Part shown: in pieces, positions 1 to 7,483 of the stretch | Position numbering within the stretch: the stretch's first letter is position 1 | Layout of the letters: every line of letters starts with the position of its first letter | Assembly (NCBI GenBank): GCA_964463245.1 | Contig: CAYXBU010000059.1 | Span: 1 to 10,251 of the forward strand | Direction of reading: 5' to 3' | Origin: CAMEON01 sp964463245 | GTDB taxonomy: Bacteria; Bacillota; Clostridia; Oscillospirales; CAG-272 | Length of the DNA: 10,251 nucleotides | Notes under the pieces: generated by a model | Seen by the model: only the letters and a program-made list of their open reading frames with translations | Database searches by the model: none | What the model was told of the DNA's origin: nothing | Made by a program: the position numbers and the translations under genes

Positions 1-303
1 GAATTTTCTGACTGCGCAATTGAGCAAAAAGAATTGTGCGGTGGTGCCCTAAAAAAATTGAAATCGAAGTGCCTGCACATTTACAGTGGGCAGCAAAACA
101 CCCTTATCAAGGTGGCGGCCTTTCGGGGAAATAGCCAAGGGAGTTGGCTATCGAAGACGGTGATAAGAAAAATCATTCTTGCCTGACGAGAATGTGCCTT
201 AGCGTACAGGTCTGTTCACTTGATATGATCGAATCGTTGTGTATCGAAAAGTATACACGGAGAGGTCGGCTACTCAACTAATGAGTAGTCGACCTCTTGT
301 TTG
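1..303 (+). ncRNA. Candidate structured non-coding RNA, class not recognised
   Basis: No convincing reading frame occupies this stretch, which is clearly more AT-rich than the neighbouring genes. The plus strand folds into consecutive helices found by eye: 11-21 with 32-42; 70-73 and 76-78 with 89-92 and 86-88; 99-102 with 111-114; ATAGCCAA (131-138) with TTGGCTAT (144-151), a perfect 8-bp stem with loop GGGAG; CATTCTTG (174-181) with CGAGAATG (187-194); and GTGTAT (239-244) with ATACAC (253-258). The loop CTTATCA (103-109) is exactly complementary to TGATAAG (161-167), which would make a pseudoknot. The series ends in the hairpin at 261-297. The true 5' end may lie outside the window. Landmarks of tmRNA, RNase P RNA and SRP RNA were not seen. 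Large pseudoknotted RNAs of Clostridia, such as raiA-type RNAs, are candidates only. That it is a transcribed RNA is inference. Confidence 0.5.
261..303 (+). terminator. Strong hairpin, likely intrinsic terminator of the plus-strand RNA
   Basis: The arm at 261-276 pairs with the arm at 282-297 over 16 bp, with one G-U pair and loop ACTAA. On the plus strand it is followed by TTGTTTG, a modest U-tract. On the minus strand the following bases are CCGTGTATAC, which do not form a U-tract, so plus is the better orientation. It may still act in both directions, since the minus-strand genes converge on it. Confidence 0.6.
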
Positions 304-335
304 AAAGAAAGAATCCGGGCGAGCATCCTCGAACC

Positions 336-636
336 TCAGCCCCTCCAACCAACCACCAGCATGACCACATCCGAGGCCAGCAGGCAGAGGAGCGCGACCG
401 CGTACAGGTAGAGGATTGGGGCAAAGGACAGTCCGAGCAGGGCGGCCAGCCAGGAGACGAGGGCGCAGATCGGCAGTCCGGTGGCCGCGCTCAGGTGAAA
501 AGACTCCCCGGTGGTTCGCGTGGGGCGAGTCCGAGGGGACGGAGCGGGTGGGCTTGCCGCATCAAGGCTCGGTGCCGTTGCGGGTATGTGGCTCGCCGGT
601 CTGAGGGGGGCGTGGTTGGTCGTGTGGTGAAGTCAT
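336..636 (-). pseudogene. Small two-TM membrane protein gene, frameshifted at a C6 run
   Basis: An ATG at 636-634 follows a G-rich putative ribosome binding site (GGGGGGAA) and a plausible promoter at 667-695. As sequenced, this frame begins MTSPHDQPRP and stops after 24 codons. The frame reached by dropping one base in the C6 run (605-610) stays open to a TGA at 338-336. The whole would encode about 99 residues: a Pro-rich polar N-terminus, then two hydrophobic segments (about residues 54-73, ICALVSWLAALLG..., and 74-96, ILYLYAVALLC...VVMLVVGW). The hydrophobic part has the strong G/C third-position bias of real genes here, and no ATG, GTG or TTG opens it upstream. It is therefore a decayed gene, a gene needing +1 frameshifting, a contingency locus or a base-count error. 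A CTG with GGGGAG upstream, just before the first hydrophobic segment, is a remote alternative start. The family is not recognised. Confidence 0.45.
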
Positions 637-666
637 GATGGCATTCCCCCCATTCAAGATGGAGAT

Positions 667-695
667 AGGATAGCAAAAATGGCGGGGAAAGTCCA
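667..695 (-). promoter_or_regulatory. Putative extended -10 promoter for the small membrane gene
   Basis: On the minus strand, TGGACT (695-690; 4 of 6 matches to TTGACA) is followed by 17 bases and TATCCT (672-667), with TG one base upstream of the -10 (extended -10). It lies about 30 bases before the ATG at 636. Found by eye only. Confidence 0.45.
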
Positions 696-758
696 CCAAT
701 CCGCGCTTTGCATTCCGCAAAAAGCCGAAATACTCTGTCAAGCGGAGCTTGCGGAGGC

Positions 759-1940
759 CTATTTGTAGAGTCGGAAGCCCTCTACCTCCCGCCCGAAGGC
801 ATCCCCGTCGGCCTGCCACATGGCGAGGAGCCGATCGGGCGGCATCCCGCCCCTCAGCTCGTGTCCGCCGGTGGACAGGTCAATGTGCCACCGTGCGCGG
901 TCGGGTGGCGGGGTAAAGGCAAAGTCCGAGGGGAACAGCCGCCGCAGGGTGTCCACCAGATACACCCCCAGCGAGACGGCGCGTACTGCGGCGGCATCCG
1001 TCACATGGATCTCCACACCGCGGCAGGCCTCGCCTGTGTACTTCCCGAAGAAGGGGCGGAAGTAGGTCGGGCTGAAGGCCAGCCCCGGAAGCTCCAGTTC
1101 GGTCAGCGCATCTGCCAGCCGTTCGGGGTGGATGAAGGGGGCACCGATGGTGGTGAACGGTGTCGTGGTGCCGCGCCCCTCCGACACATTGGTGCCCGCC
1201 AGCATACAGGTGCCGTTGTAGACCGTGACGGCATTCGGGGAGGGCAGGTTGGGGCTGGGCTTGACGAAGGGGAGCCCCGTGTCCTGCCAGGTCATGGCGC
1301 GGGTCAAGCCATCGCAGGGGATGACCGTCAGGTCGGCGTGAAGGTCGTAGTACTCGTTGCAGTAGCGGGCAAGCTCCCCCAGTGTCAGGCTGTGTCGGAT
1401 GGGCATCCGAACCAGCCCGATGAAGGAGGTGCAGTCCGCCTGCTGTCGCCCGCCCTCGATGACCGTGCCGCCCAGCGGGTTGGGGCGATCCGGGAGAATC
1501 AGCGGCAGTCCCCGCTCCGCACAGGCGCGCAGAACGTAGAGCAGCGTGGAGGCATAGGTAAAGTAGCGTGAGCCGACATCCTGCATATCAAAGACCAGTG
1601 CATCCAGCCCACGCAGAGCCTCGGCGCGGGGGCTGTAGCGGGTGGTCTCCTCGCCCGCAGGGGCAAACACCTTGTCCTCAAAGAGGGAGTAGACCGGCAG
1701 GTCGGTCAGCTCGTCCCGCTCGTCCTCCACCCGCTCCCCGGGGGCGAGGATGCCCCGCACCCCGTGCTCGGGGGCAAAGAGGCAGGAGACCCTGTAGAGG
1801 CGCGGCAGGATATCGGGGGTGGCGCGGTAGCCGTGGCGGGGGGATATGCCCGACATATTGGAGACCAACCCCAGCCGCAGACCCGATAAGAGGGAGACAT
1901 AGGGCGGGTCAGTCACGCGGTCAATGCCGATACGGATCAT
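759..1940 (-). CDS. namZ: DUF1343 / NamZ-type exo-beta-N-acetylmuramidase homologue
   Basis: The 393-residue protein belongs to the DUF1343 family, now glycoside hydrolase family GH171. Its characterised members (Bacillus subtilis NamZ/YbbC) release terminal N-acetylmuramic acid from peptidoglycan fragments during wall recycling. Family landmarks are all present: FAPEHG (55-60), FDMQDVGSRYFTY (117-129), PDRPNPLGG (150-158), PSPNLPSPN (228-236) and EGRGTTTPF (254-262). The start at 1940 was chosen because GGGGAGGTGG sits just upstream and MIRIGID begins the family homology; the longer frame upstream is inside the previous gene. The start lies one base after the stop of the DUF218 gene, so the two are very likely translationally coupled. 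Unlike B. subtilis NamZ it shows no signal peptide, which suggests action on imported muropeptides in the cytoplasm. Family assignment is firm; exact substrate is inferred. Confidence 0.9.
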   Translation of the reverse strand: MIRIGIDRVTDPPYVSLLSGLRLGLVSNMSGISPRHGYRATPDILPRLYRVSCLFAPEHGVRGILAPGERVEDERDELTDLPVYSLFEDKVFAPAGEETTRYSPRAEALRGLDALVFDMQDVGSRYFTYASTLLYVLRACAERGLPLILPDRPNPLGGTVIEGGRQQADCTSFIGLVRMPIRHSLTLGELARYCNEYYDLHADLTVIPCDGLTRAMTWQDTGLPFVKPSPNLPSPNAVTVYNGTCMLAGTNVSEGRGTTTPFTTIGAPFIHPERLADALTELELPGLAFSPTYFRPFFGKYTGEACRGVEIHVTDAAAVRAVSLGVYLVDTLRRLFPSDFAFTPPPDRARWHIDLSTGGHELRGGMPPDRLLAMWQADGDAFGREVEGFRLYK

Positions 1941-1941
1941 G

Positions 1942-2655
1942 TCATGCCACCTCCCCGCCATGGCGGCCTGCCGCGTAGAAGTCCTTGAAGCGTGCCAGAG
2001 CCTCTCGCAGGTCGCGTCGGATCTGGTTGGCATAAGGACGGGGATCGGCAGACAGGCCGTAGGCCTCCAGCCCCAGCGAACGAGCGATATAGACGGCGCG
2101 GTGCAGGTGATATTCCTGCGTGACGATCAGGATGCGGCGGGCACCGAAGCTGTCTCGCGCACGGTTGACACTCTCGAAGGTCGAGTAGCCCTCATAGTCC
2201 GGTTGTATCCGCTCGGGGGGGACCCCCAGCTCCACCGCCAAGCTCTGCATGGCGGCGACCTCGTTGTAGTCCCCTGTGCGGTCGCCGCTCAGGATCAGCC
2301 GTCCGAACCGTTCGGGGTCGGTCAGGTACAGCTCACAGCCGATGCGCACCCGATCCGCCAGCATATCGCTGGGGGTGCCGTCGGGGCGTAGGCCTGCACC
2401 CAGGATCAGGACACCGTCGAAGTTTCCCGACGGCAACTGTGCGGAGGTGGCGGGGGCGTACAGGTAGGGCTCGGTCACGTCAGCCATGCCAAGGCTGACC
2501 GTGGTGACAAGCCCGACCCCCAATACCGCCGCCACGAGAAGGAACAGCCATACGAAACGGGTACGCCACAGGCCGCACTTGACCGCCCGCCACAGATCGG
2601 CAGGGGACAGGTGACGGGAGGGCATACCCGTGTTTGACAGGGTGGGAGCATCCAT
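1942..2655 (-). CDS. DUF218 (SanA/YdcF/ElyC-like) membrane-anchored protein
   Basis: The protein has 237 residues. A short basic cytoplasmic stretch precedes one transmembrane segment (about 33-55, FVWLFLLVAAVLGVGLV...), followed by a DUF218 domain expected outside the membrane. Motifs typical of the family are DGVLILGAG (80-88), SGDRTGDYNEVAAM (123-136), STFESVNRAR (158-167) and VTQEYHLHRA (178-187). Relatives in Escherichia coli (SanA, ElyC, YdcF) are tied to envelope integrity, but their biochemistry is poorly settled. The start at 2655 is preferred over an upstream in-frame codon because GAGGAGGT lies at good spacing before it. The stop is one base from the start of the NamZ homologue, indicating a shared transcript and a link to wall metabolism. 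Confidence 0.85.
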   Translation of the reverse strand: MDAPTLSNTGMPSRHLSPADLWRAVKCGLWRTRFVWLFLLVAAVLGVGLVTTVSLGMADVTEPYLYAPATSAQLPSGNFDGVLILGAGLRPDGTPSDMLADRVRIGCELYLTDPERFGRLILSGDRTGDYNEVAAMQSLAVELGVPPERIQPDYEGYSTFESVNRARDSFGARRILIVTQEYHLHRAVYIARSLGLEAYGLSADPRPYANQIRRDLREALARFKDFYAAGRHGGEVA

Positions 2656-2694
2656 GCGAGACCTCCTCTCGGTGGGGCGCGATCTGCGCCGTGG

Positions 2695-2745
2695 GGCAGG
2701 GGACACCGATCCCTCCTCGGGGTTGGGTGTCTCCTGCCGGTTTTT
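2695..2745 (+). terminator. Plus-strand terminator-like hairpin between mrp and the DUF218 gene
   Basis: GGCAGGGGACACC (2695-2707) pairs with GGTGTCTCCTGCC (2726-2738) over 13 bp with one G-U pair. GGTTTTT follows, the usual form of an intrinsic terminator on the plus strand. On the minus strand the same stem has an A-C mismatch and no U-tract, so it is a poor terminator for the minus-strand operon. No plus-strand gene ends here. It may stop antisense transcription. Confidence 0.5.
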
Positions 2746-2755
2746 GTGGGTCGTC

Positions 2756-3610
2756 TTACTTGATCTCGGAGGGGCAAGCGTACTCGATGCGGTCAGCCGC
2801 CTCGTCCAGATAGTTGTTCTCCATCAGCTCGATCATGCCGCGGTCGCAGAGAGCCGCCAGCTTCTGATCCAGCGGGATGCGCCCCAAGAGGGGGTAGCCG
2901 AACTTCTCGGAGATCTCCTCGATGTGGCTGTTGCCGAAGATGTTGATCCGCTTGCCGCAATCCGGGCAGAGCGCGTAGCTCATGTTCTCCACCAGACCCA
3001 GCACCGGGATGTTCATCATCTGCGCCATGTTGGCGGCTTTTTCCACGATCATGGAGACAAGATCCTGCGGGCTGGATACGATGACGATGCCGTCCAGCGG
3101 CAGGGACTGGAAGACGGTCAGCGGCACGTCACCGGTTCCGGGAGGGCAGTCCACAAAGAGGTAGTTGATGTTGTGCCAGATGGTGTCCGTCCAGAACTGC
3201 TTGACGGTGCCCGCGATGACGGGGCCGCGCCAGACCACCGGGCGGGTCTCGTCGTCCAGCATCAGGTTGACCGACATGACGTCGATCCCCGTGGTGGTGG
3301 CGGGCGGGATCATGCCCAGGCCCTCCCCCTCGACCGGCTTGTGCAGACCGAAGGCCTTGGGGATAGAGGGACCCGTGATGTCGGCATCCAGAATACCGAC
3401 GTGGTAGCCCTTGCGCTGCATCAGGACAGCCAGCATGGAGGTGACCAGGGACTTGCCGACACCACCCTTTCCGCTGACCACACCGATGATGTGATCGACG
3501 GAGCTTAACTCGTTGGGCTTCTCAAACATCTCCTCACGGCTCTTCTGCTTGGAGGAGCAGTTGGCGGAGCAGGTGGAACAATCATGCGTGCATCCGTTGT
3601 TTTCAGACAT
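2756..3610 (-). CDS. mrp: Mrp/NBP35-family P-loop ATPase, Fe-S cluster carrier
   Basis: The 284-residue protein matches the Mrp/ApbC/NBP35 family of deviant-Walker ATPases, which bind and transfer iron-sulfur clusters to apoproteins as cytosolic dimers. GKGGVGKS (47-54) is the deviant Walker A motif; DADITGPSIP (75-84) and VDCPPGTGD (153-161) follow. CPDC (215-218) near the C-terminal part is the usual cluster-bridging CxxC. The N-terminus carries a second Cys cluster, C7, C11, C14 and C18, as in Nbp35-like and many clostridial Mrp proteins. The start at 3610 is preceded by AAAGGA. A 52-base gap separates it from the gene upstream, with no clear promoter, so cotranscription from valS is possible. 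Client proteins cannot be deduced from context. Confidence 0.93.
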   Translation of the reverse strand: MSENNGCTHDCSTCSANCSSKQKSREEMFEKPNELSSVDHIIGVVSGKGGVGKSLVTSMLAVLMQRKGYHVGILDADITGPSIPKAFGLHKPVEGEGLGMIPPATTTGIDVMSVNLMLDDETRPVVWRGPVIAGTVKQFWTDTIWHNINYLFVDCPPGTGDVPLTVFQSLPLDGIVIVSSPQDLVSMIVEKAANMAQMMNIPVLGLVENMSYALCPDCGKRINIFGNSHIEEISEKFGYPLLGRIPLDQKLAALCDRGMIELMENNYLDEAADRIEYACPSEIK

Positions 3611-3662
3611 GGTAGTATCCTTTCGACTATTTCGTTACAAATATGGGTAGGCGTGAAGTCCC

Positions 3663-4766
3663 TTACAGGTGCCAGATCGGCTCCGGCACGGGACGGGTAA
3701 AGTCGGGCAGGGGCGTGCTTGTCGCGCGGTCGTACAGCTCAGGCAGGGCGGCGGCGATGGCCTCCCAGTACTCGTCGGGCAGGAAGCAGGTGCCGCTCAT
3801 GAGGAAGATATGCCGCAGGCCGCAGTCGATCTCCAGCCGCATCTTCTCGACCATGTTGGCGGGGGAGAGTGCCCCGATGGGGTAGGTCGTGGTCTCGCTG
3901 AAAGCGTTCCGATTCGACCCCATCTCCCACAGGTGGCGGCGAATGGAGGTCATCAGTGCGGCCTTGCCGTCGGGGTGCAGGAAGCTGTCGTCCGAGAAGT
4001 GCCCCTCCCCCACACGGATATAGGCATCCGGGAACCGCTCGGCTATCCGCCGCACATCCAGTCCGTGGCGGCGGTCGCCGTTGTGCATGATCATGGGGCA
4101 GGGGATCAGCCCCTCGGGGGAGGTCTTTTCCAAGAATTGCAGGATGGAATCCGACTGGAAGGTCTCCCATGCCTCGGTCAGGGCAACATCTCCCGCCGAG
4201 AGGCCGCCTGCTATGGCGGCGCGAGAGAAACCGTCATAGACGGGGTATTCCTTGCGGAAGGCCGCCAGACAATCCTCACAGAAACAGCCCTGCACGGCAG
4301 ACCCCCAGGTGCCGACCCGCAGGTCATCGTCATAGAATACCCGCGTAAAGCCGATCTCATGCAAGATCTCGGCGGCGGCGCGGCTGTCGGCCAGCACCTT
4401 GCCGTGGCGCGGGCAGGAGGTGTTCGGCCACGGGGCACCGCTTGCATCCACGCGGGGCTGCCACCCCTCGCCTGTCTCGGCCTCGGGGGGCTTGGAGGGG
4501 TCAAGTGCCTGTGAGCCGTGCCCCAACGGGATGCTCAGAGCCTCCACGCGGAAGCCCTCGGATTCCAGCCGTGCGCGGGCGGCGGCGATCTCCTCCGGGG
4601 TGGATTCCCACCGTCCGTAGAAGAATCCCGTCAGCCAAACGGTGGAGCCGTCCGAGGCAAGCCCTGCCCGGCGCATCAAGTCCAGCTTGTGACCGAGATC
4701 CGAGTCCCGCAGGACGAGCGCAGGGGAGAAATCATAGTGAAAGTCCAAAGGGAAGGACGTGCTCAT
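3663..4766 (-). CDS. Uncharacterised protein, possible TIM-barrel glycosidase-like fold
   Basis: I do not recognise this 367-residue protein at family level. It has no signal peptide or membrane segment. It contains TVWLTGFFYGRW (42-53), then VFYDDDLRVGTWG (143-155) running into CFCEDCLAAFRKEYP (161-175), then AYIRVGEGHFSDD (248-260) and AFSETTTYPIGALSP (288-302). An acidic strand end followed by a CxCxxCxxxF segment resembles bacterial beta-galactosidase-like and other TIM-barrel glycosidase-like proteins, in which such cysteines often bind zinc or shape the active site. This is a fold-level guess; no catalytic pair can be named. The start at 4766 is supported by AAGGTG, which overlaps the valS stop codon. 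The 9-base gap to valS implies cotranscription and control by the valine T-box. Codon use matches its neighbours. Confidence 0.8.
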   Translation of the reverse strand: MSTSFPLDFHYDFSPALVLRDSDLGHKLDLMRRAGLASDGSTVWLTGFFYGRWESTPEEIAAARARLESEGFRVEALSIPLGHGSQALDPSKPPEAETGEGWQPRVDASGAPWPNTSCPRHGKVLADSRAAAEILHEIGFTRVFYDDDLRVGTWGSAVQGCFCEDCLAAFRKEYPVYDGFSRAAIAGGLSAGDVALTEAWETFQSDSILQFLEKTSPEGLIPCPMIMHNGDRRHGLDVRRIAERFPDAYIRVGEGHFSDDSFLHPDGKAALMTSIRRHLWEMGSNRNAFSETTTYPIGALSPANMVEKMRLEIDCGLRHIFLMSGTCFLPDEYWEAIAAALPELYDRATSTPLPDFTRPVPEPIWHL

Positions 4767-4775
4767 AAGCGCACC

Positions 4776-7433
4776 TTACCCCAGCTTGGCCAGAGCCGCC
4801 TCGGTCGCGGCCAGCTTCTCGCGGGCGGCGGCCAGCTTGGCGCGCTCGGTCTCCACGACGGCGGCGGGAGCCTTGGCGACGAAGCCCTGGTTGGAGAGCT
4901 TCTTGTCCAGCCGCTCCACCTCGGCGGTGACCTTTGCGATCTCGGCGGTCAGACGTGCCTTCTCCTTCTCAAAGTCCACCAGATCCGACAGGGGGAGGTA
5001 GGCGGTCGCGGAGGGGGTCACGATCTGCACGCAGGTGTCGGCCGACACGCGGTCGGACTGGAAGGACTCGGCGACCTCAATGCCGGAGGCAGACGCCAGA
5101 CGGGCAAAGAAGGGCGCGGTCGCGGGATTGAAGGCATCGGCGTACTTGGTCTCGATGAAGACGGCGGCCTTGCGGGAGGGGGCGATGTTCATCTCGGCGC
5201 GACGGTTGCGGATGGCGCGGATCAGCTCCAGCACACGCTCCATCTCGACCGACTCGGTCGGGAACTCAAGCGATGCGAGGTAGGTCGGGTAGCGGGAGAT
5301 CATGATGCTCTCGGCATCCTCCGGCAGGTGGGGCAGGGAGGAGAAGATCTCCTCGGTGATGAAAGGCATATAGGGATGGAGCAGCTTCAGGATGCCGCAG
5401 AGAACATAGGTGATGACCTGCTGGCAGGTGAGGTTACCCTCTGTGTCCTTCTCATTCAGTCGCGCCTTGGCCAGCTCGATATACCAGTCGCAGAACACGT
5501 CCCAGGTAAACTCGTAGATGGCAGCCAGAGCCACCCCCACCTCGTACTTGTCGATGTTGGCATTCACGCTCTCGGCCAGCTTGTTGAAGCCGTGCAGGAT
5601 CCACTTGTCCTCCAGTGCCAGCTTGTCGGCCTCGGGCAGGGAGATCTCGTCAATGGTCAGGTTCATGCGAACAAAGCGGGAGGCGTTCCAGAGCTTGTTG
5701 GCGAAGTTACGCGCCGCCTCCATCTTCTCGTCCGAGAAGCGCATATCGTTTCCGGGGCTGTTGCCGGTCGCCAGCGCAAAGCGGAGCGCGTCCGCGCCGT
5801 ACTGCGAGATGACCTCCAGCGGGTCGATGCCGTTGCCCAGCGACTTGGACATCTTGCGCCCCTGTGCATCCCGCACCAGCCCGTGGATAAAGACGGTGGA
5901 GAAGGGCTTCTTCCCCATGTGCTCCAGACCCGAGAAGATCATACGGGCGACCCAGAAGAAGATGATGTCATAGCCGGTCACCAGCACCGAGGTGGGGTAA
6001 TACTTCGCCAGCTCTTCGGTCTGATCCGGCCAGCCCATGGTCGAGAACGGCCAGAGGGCGGAGGAGAACCAGGTGTCCAGCACATCCGACTCTTGATGCA
6101 CCGGTGCGCCGCAGTGCGGGCAGGTCGTGATGTCGGTCTTGGAGACGGTCATCTCGCCACAGCTGTCGCAGTAGAAGGCGGGGATGCGATGACCCCACCA
6201 CAGCTGACGGGAGATGCACCAGTCATGGCAGTTCTCCATCCAGTTGGTGTATATTTTGGAGAAGCGATCGGGAGCGAACTTGACATCCCCCGTGCGGACA
6301 GCCTCCAGAGCCGGCTCGGCCAGGGGCTGCATCTTGACGAACCATTGATCCGAGGTGGTCGGCTCCACCGTGTTATGGCAACGGTAGCAGGTGCCGACGT
6401 TGTGGGTGTGCGGCTCCACCGACAGAAGGTAGCCCTCCGCTTCCAGATCCGCCACCAGAGCCTTGCGGCAGGCGTAGCGATCCATGCCCTCATACTTGCC
6501 GGCGTAGTGGTTCATGGTCGCGTCGTCGTTCATGACCTTGATCTGCTCCAGACCGTGCCGCTCCCCGACTAAGAAGTCGTTGGGGTCGTGCGCGGGGGTG
6601 ATCTTCACGCAACCGCTTCCGAAGCCGATCTCGACATAGTCATCGGCGATGACAGGGATCTCGCGCCCCACGATGGGCAGGATCAGGGTCTTGCCGATGA
6701 GGTGACGGGTGGTCTCGTCGTTCGGGTTGACCGCCACGGCGGTATCGCCGAACATGGTCTCGGGACGGGTGGTTGCGACCTCGACATAGCCGTCCTCCCC
6801 CTTGATGGGGTACTTGATGTGCCAGAAGAAACCGGGCTGCTCGGCATACTCTACCTCAGCATCCGAGAGAGCCGTGATGCAGTGGGGGCACCAGTTGATG
6901 ATGCGGTGTCCGCGGTAGATCAGCCCCTTGTTGTAGAGGTTGACGAACACCTCCCGCACGGCGCGGGAACAGCCCTCGTCCATGGTGAATCGCTGGCGCG
7001 ACCAGTCGCAGGACGCGCCCAGCTTCTTGAGCTGACTCGTGATGCGCGCCTCGTAGGAATCCTTCCACGCCCATACGCGGTTCAGGAACTCCTCACGGCC
7101 GAGATCGTAGCGGGTCTTGCCCTCGTCCACGCGCAGTCGCTCCTCGACCTTGATCTGGGTGGCGATGCCCGCGTGGTCGGTGCCGGGCACCCACAGGGTG
7201 TTGTAGCCCTGCATCCGCTTGGTGCGGACTAAGATGTCCTGCAGGGTCTCGTCCAGTGCGTGACCCATGTGGAGCTGACCCGTCACGTTCGGGGGCGGGA
7301 TCACCACCGAGAATGCGGGGGCGGGGTTCTTGGGGTCGGGCGTGAAGTAACCCTTGTCGCACCAGTTTTGGTATATCCGATCTTCAAATTCGGACGGCGC
7401 ATAAGTCTTTGGTAACTCGGTTTTCGGATTCAT
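4776..7433 (-). CDS. valS: Valyl-tRNA synthetase
   Basis: This 885-residue cytosolic class I enzyme charges tRNA-Val with valine. HMGH (55-58) is the HIGH signature and KMSKS (527-531) the second ATP-binding signature. TTRPETMFGD (221-230) marks the CP1 editing domain, which hydrolyses mischarged Thr-tRNA-Val. Cysteine pairs at WCPHC (181-185), CYRC (349-352), CDSC (422-425) and CPHC (438-441) suggest zinc knuckles. The anticodon-binding domain follows, and the last about 65 residues form the Lys/Glu/Ala-rich coiled coil typical of bacterial ValRS. The ATG at 7433 was chosen because GGAGGT lies just upstream and MNPKTELPKTY is the usual start; the frame extends 43 codons further, but that part runs through the T-box terminator. 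Expression should rise when uncharged tRNA-Val accumulates. Confidence 0.98.
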   Translation of the reverse strand: MNPKTELPKTYAPSEFEDRIYQNWCDKGYFTPDPKNPAPAFSVVIPPPNVTGQLHMGHALDETLQDILVRTKRMQGYNTLWVPGTDHAGIATQIKVEERLRVDEGKTRYDLGREEFLNRVWAWKDSYEARITSQLKKLGASCDWSRQRFTMDEGCSRAVREVFVNLYNKGLIYRGHRIINWCPHCITALSDAEVEYAEQPGFFWHIKYPIKGEDGYVEVATTRPETMFGDTAVAVNPNDETTRHLIGKTLILPIVGREIPVIADDYVEIGFGSGCVKITPAHDPNDFLVGERHGLEQIKVMNDDATMNHYAGKYEGMDRYACRKALVADLEAEGYLLSVEPHTHNVGTCYRCHNTVEPTTSDQWFVKMQPLAEPALEAVRTGDVKFAPDRFSKIYTNWMENCHDWCISRQLWWGHRIPAFYCDSCGEMTVSKTDITTCPHCGAPVHQESDVLDTWFSSALWPFSTMGWPDQTEELAKYYPTSVLVTGYDIIFFWVARMIFSGLEHMGKKPFSTVFIHGLVRDAQGRKMSKSLGNGIDPLEVISQYGADALRFALATGNSPGNDMRFSDEKMEAARNFANKLWNASRFVRMNLTIDEISLPEADKLALEDKWILHGFNKLAESVNANIDKYEVGVALAAIYEFTWDVFCDWYIELAKARLNEKDTEGNLTCQQVITYVLCGILKLLHPYMPFITEEIFSSLPHLPEDAESIMISRYPTYLASLEFPTESVEMERVLELIRAIRNRRAEMNIAPSRKAAVFIETKYADAFNPATAPFFARLASASGIEVAESFQSDRVSADTCVQIVTPSATAYLPLSDLVDFEKEKARLTAEIAKVTAEVERLDKKLSNQGFVAKAPAAVVETERAKLAAAREKLAATEAALAKLG

Positions 7434-7483
7434 GTATGTGACCTCCTTGTCTTTTGCGGATGGAAATATATCGTCTTCAATAA

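Noticed and set aside
1..260. tmRNA, RNase P RNA, SRP RNA or 6S RNA as identity of the left-end RNA
   Set aside because: No tag frame with tRNA-like end, no P4-type core, no SRP tetraloop region, and many separate hairpins instead of one long 6S-like rod.
737..742. TTGACA on the minus strand just after the NamZ stop
   Set aside because: A perfect -35 hexamer, but no acceptable -10 at 16-18 bases. The nearby extended -10 pairs better with TGGACT.
708..1571. Plus-strand open frame of 287 codons over the NamZ homologue
   Set aside because: Mirror of a well-supported minus-strand gene, with low-complexity composition and no recognisable domain.
2630..3508. Plus-strand open frame of 292 codons over mrp
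   Set aside because: Antisense shadow of mrp, rich in D, H, V and R with no family features.
4518..6572. Very long plus-strand open frame of 684 codons
   Set aside because: It lies wholly antisense to valS and its neighbour, whose signatures are unmistakable. Its composition (G, L, V, H, D rich) is what a GC-rich gene gives on the opposite strand.
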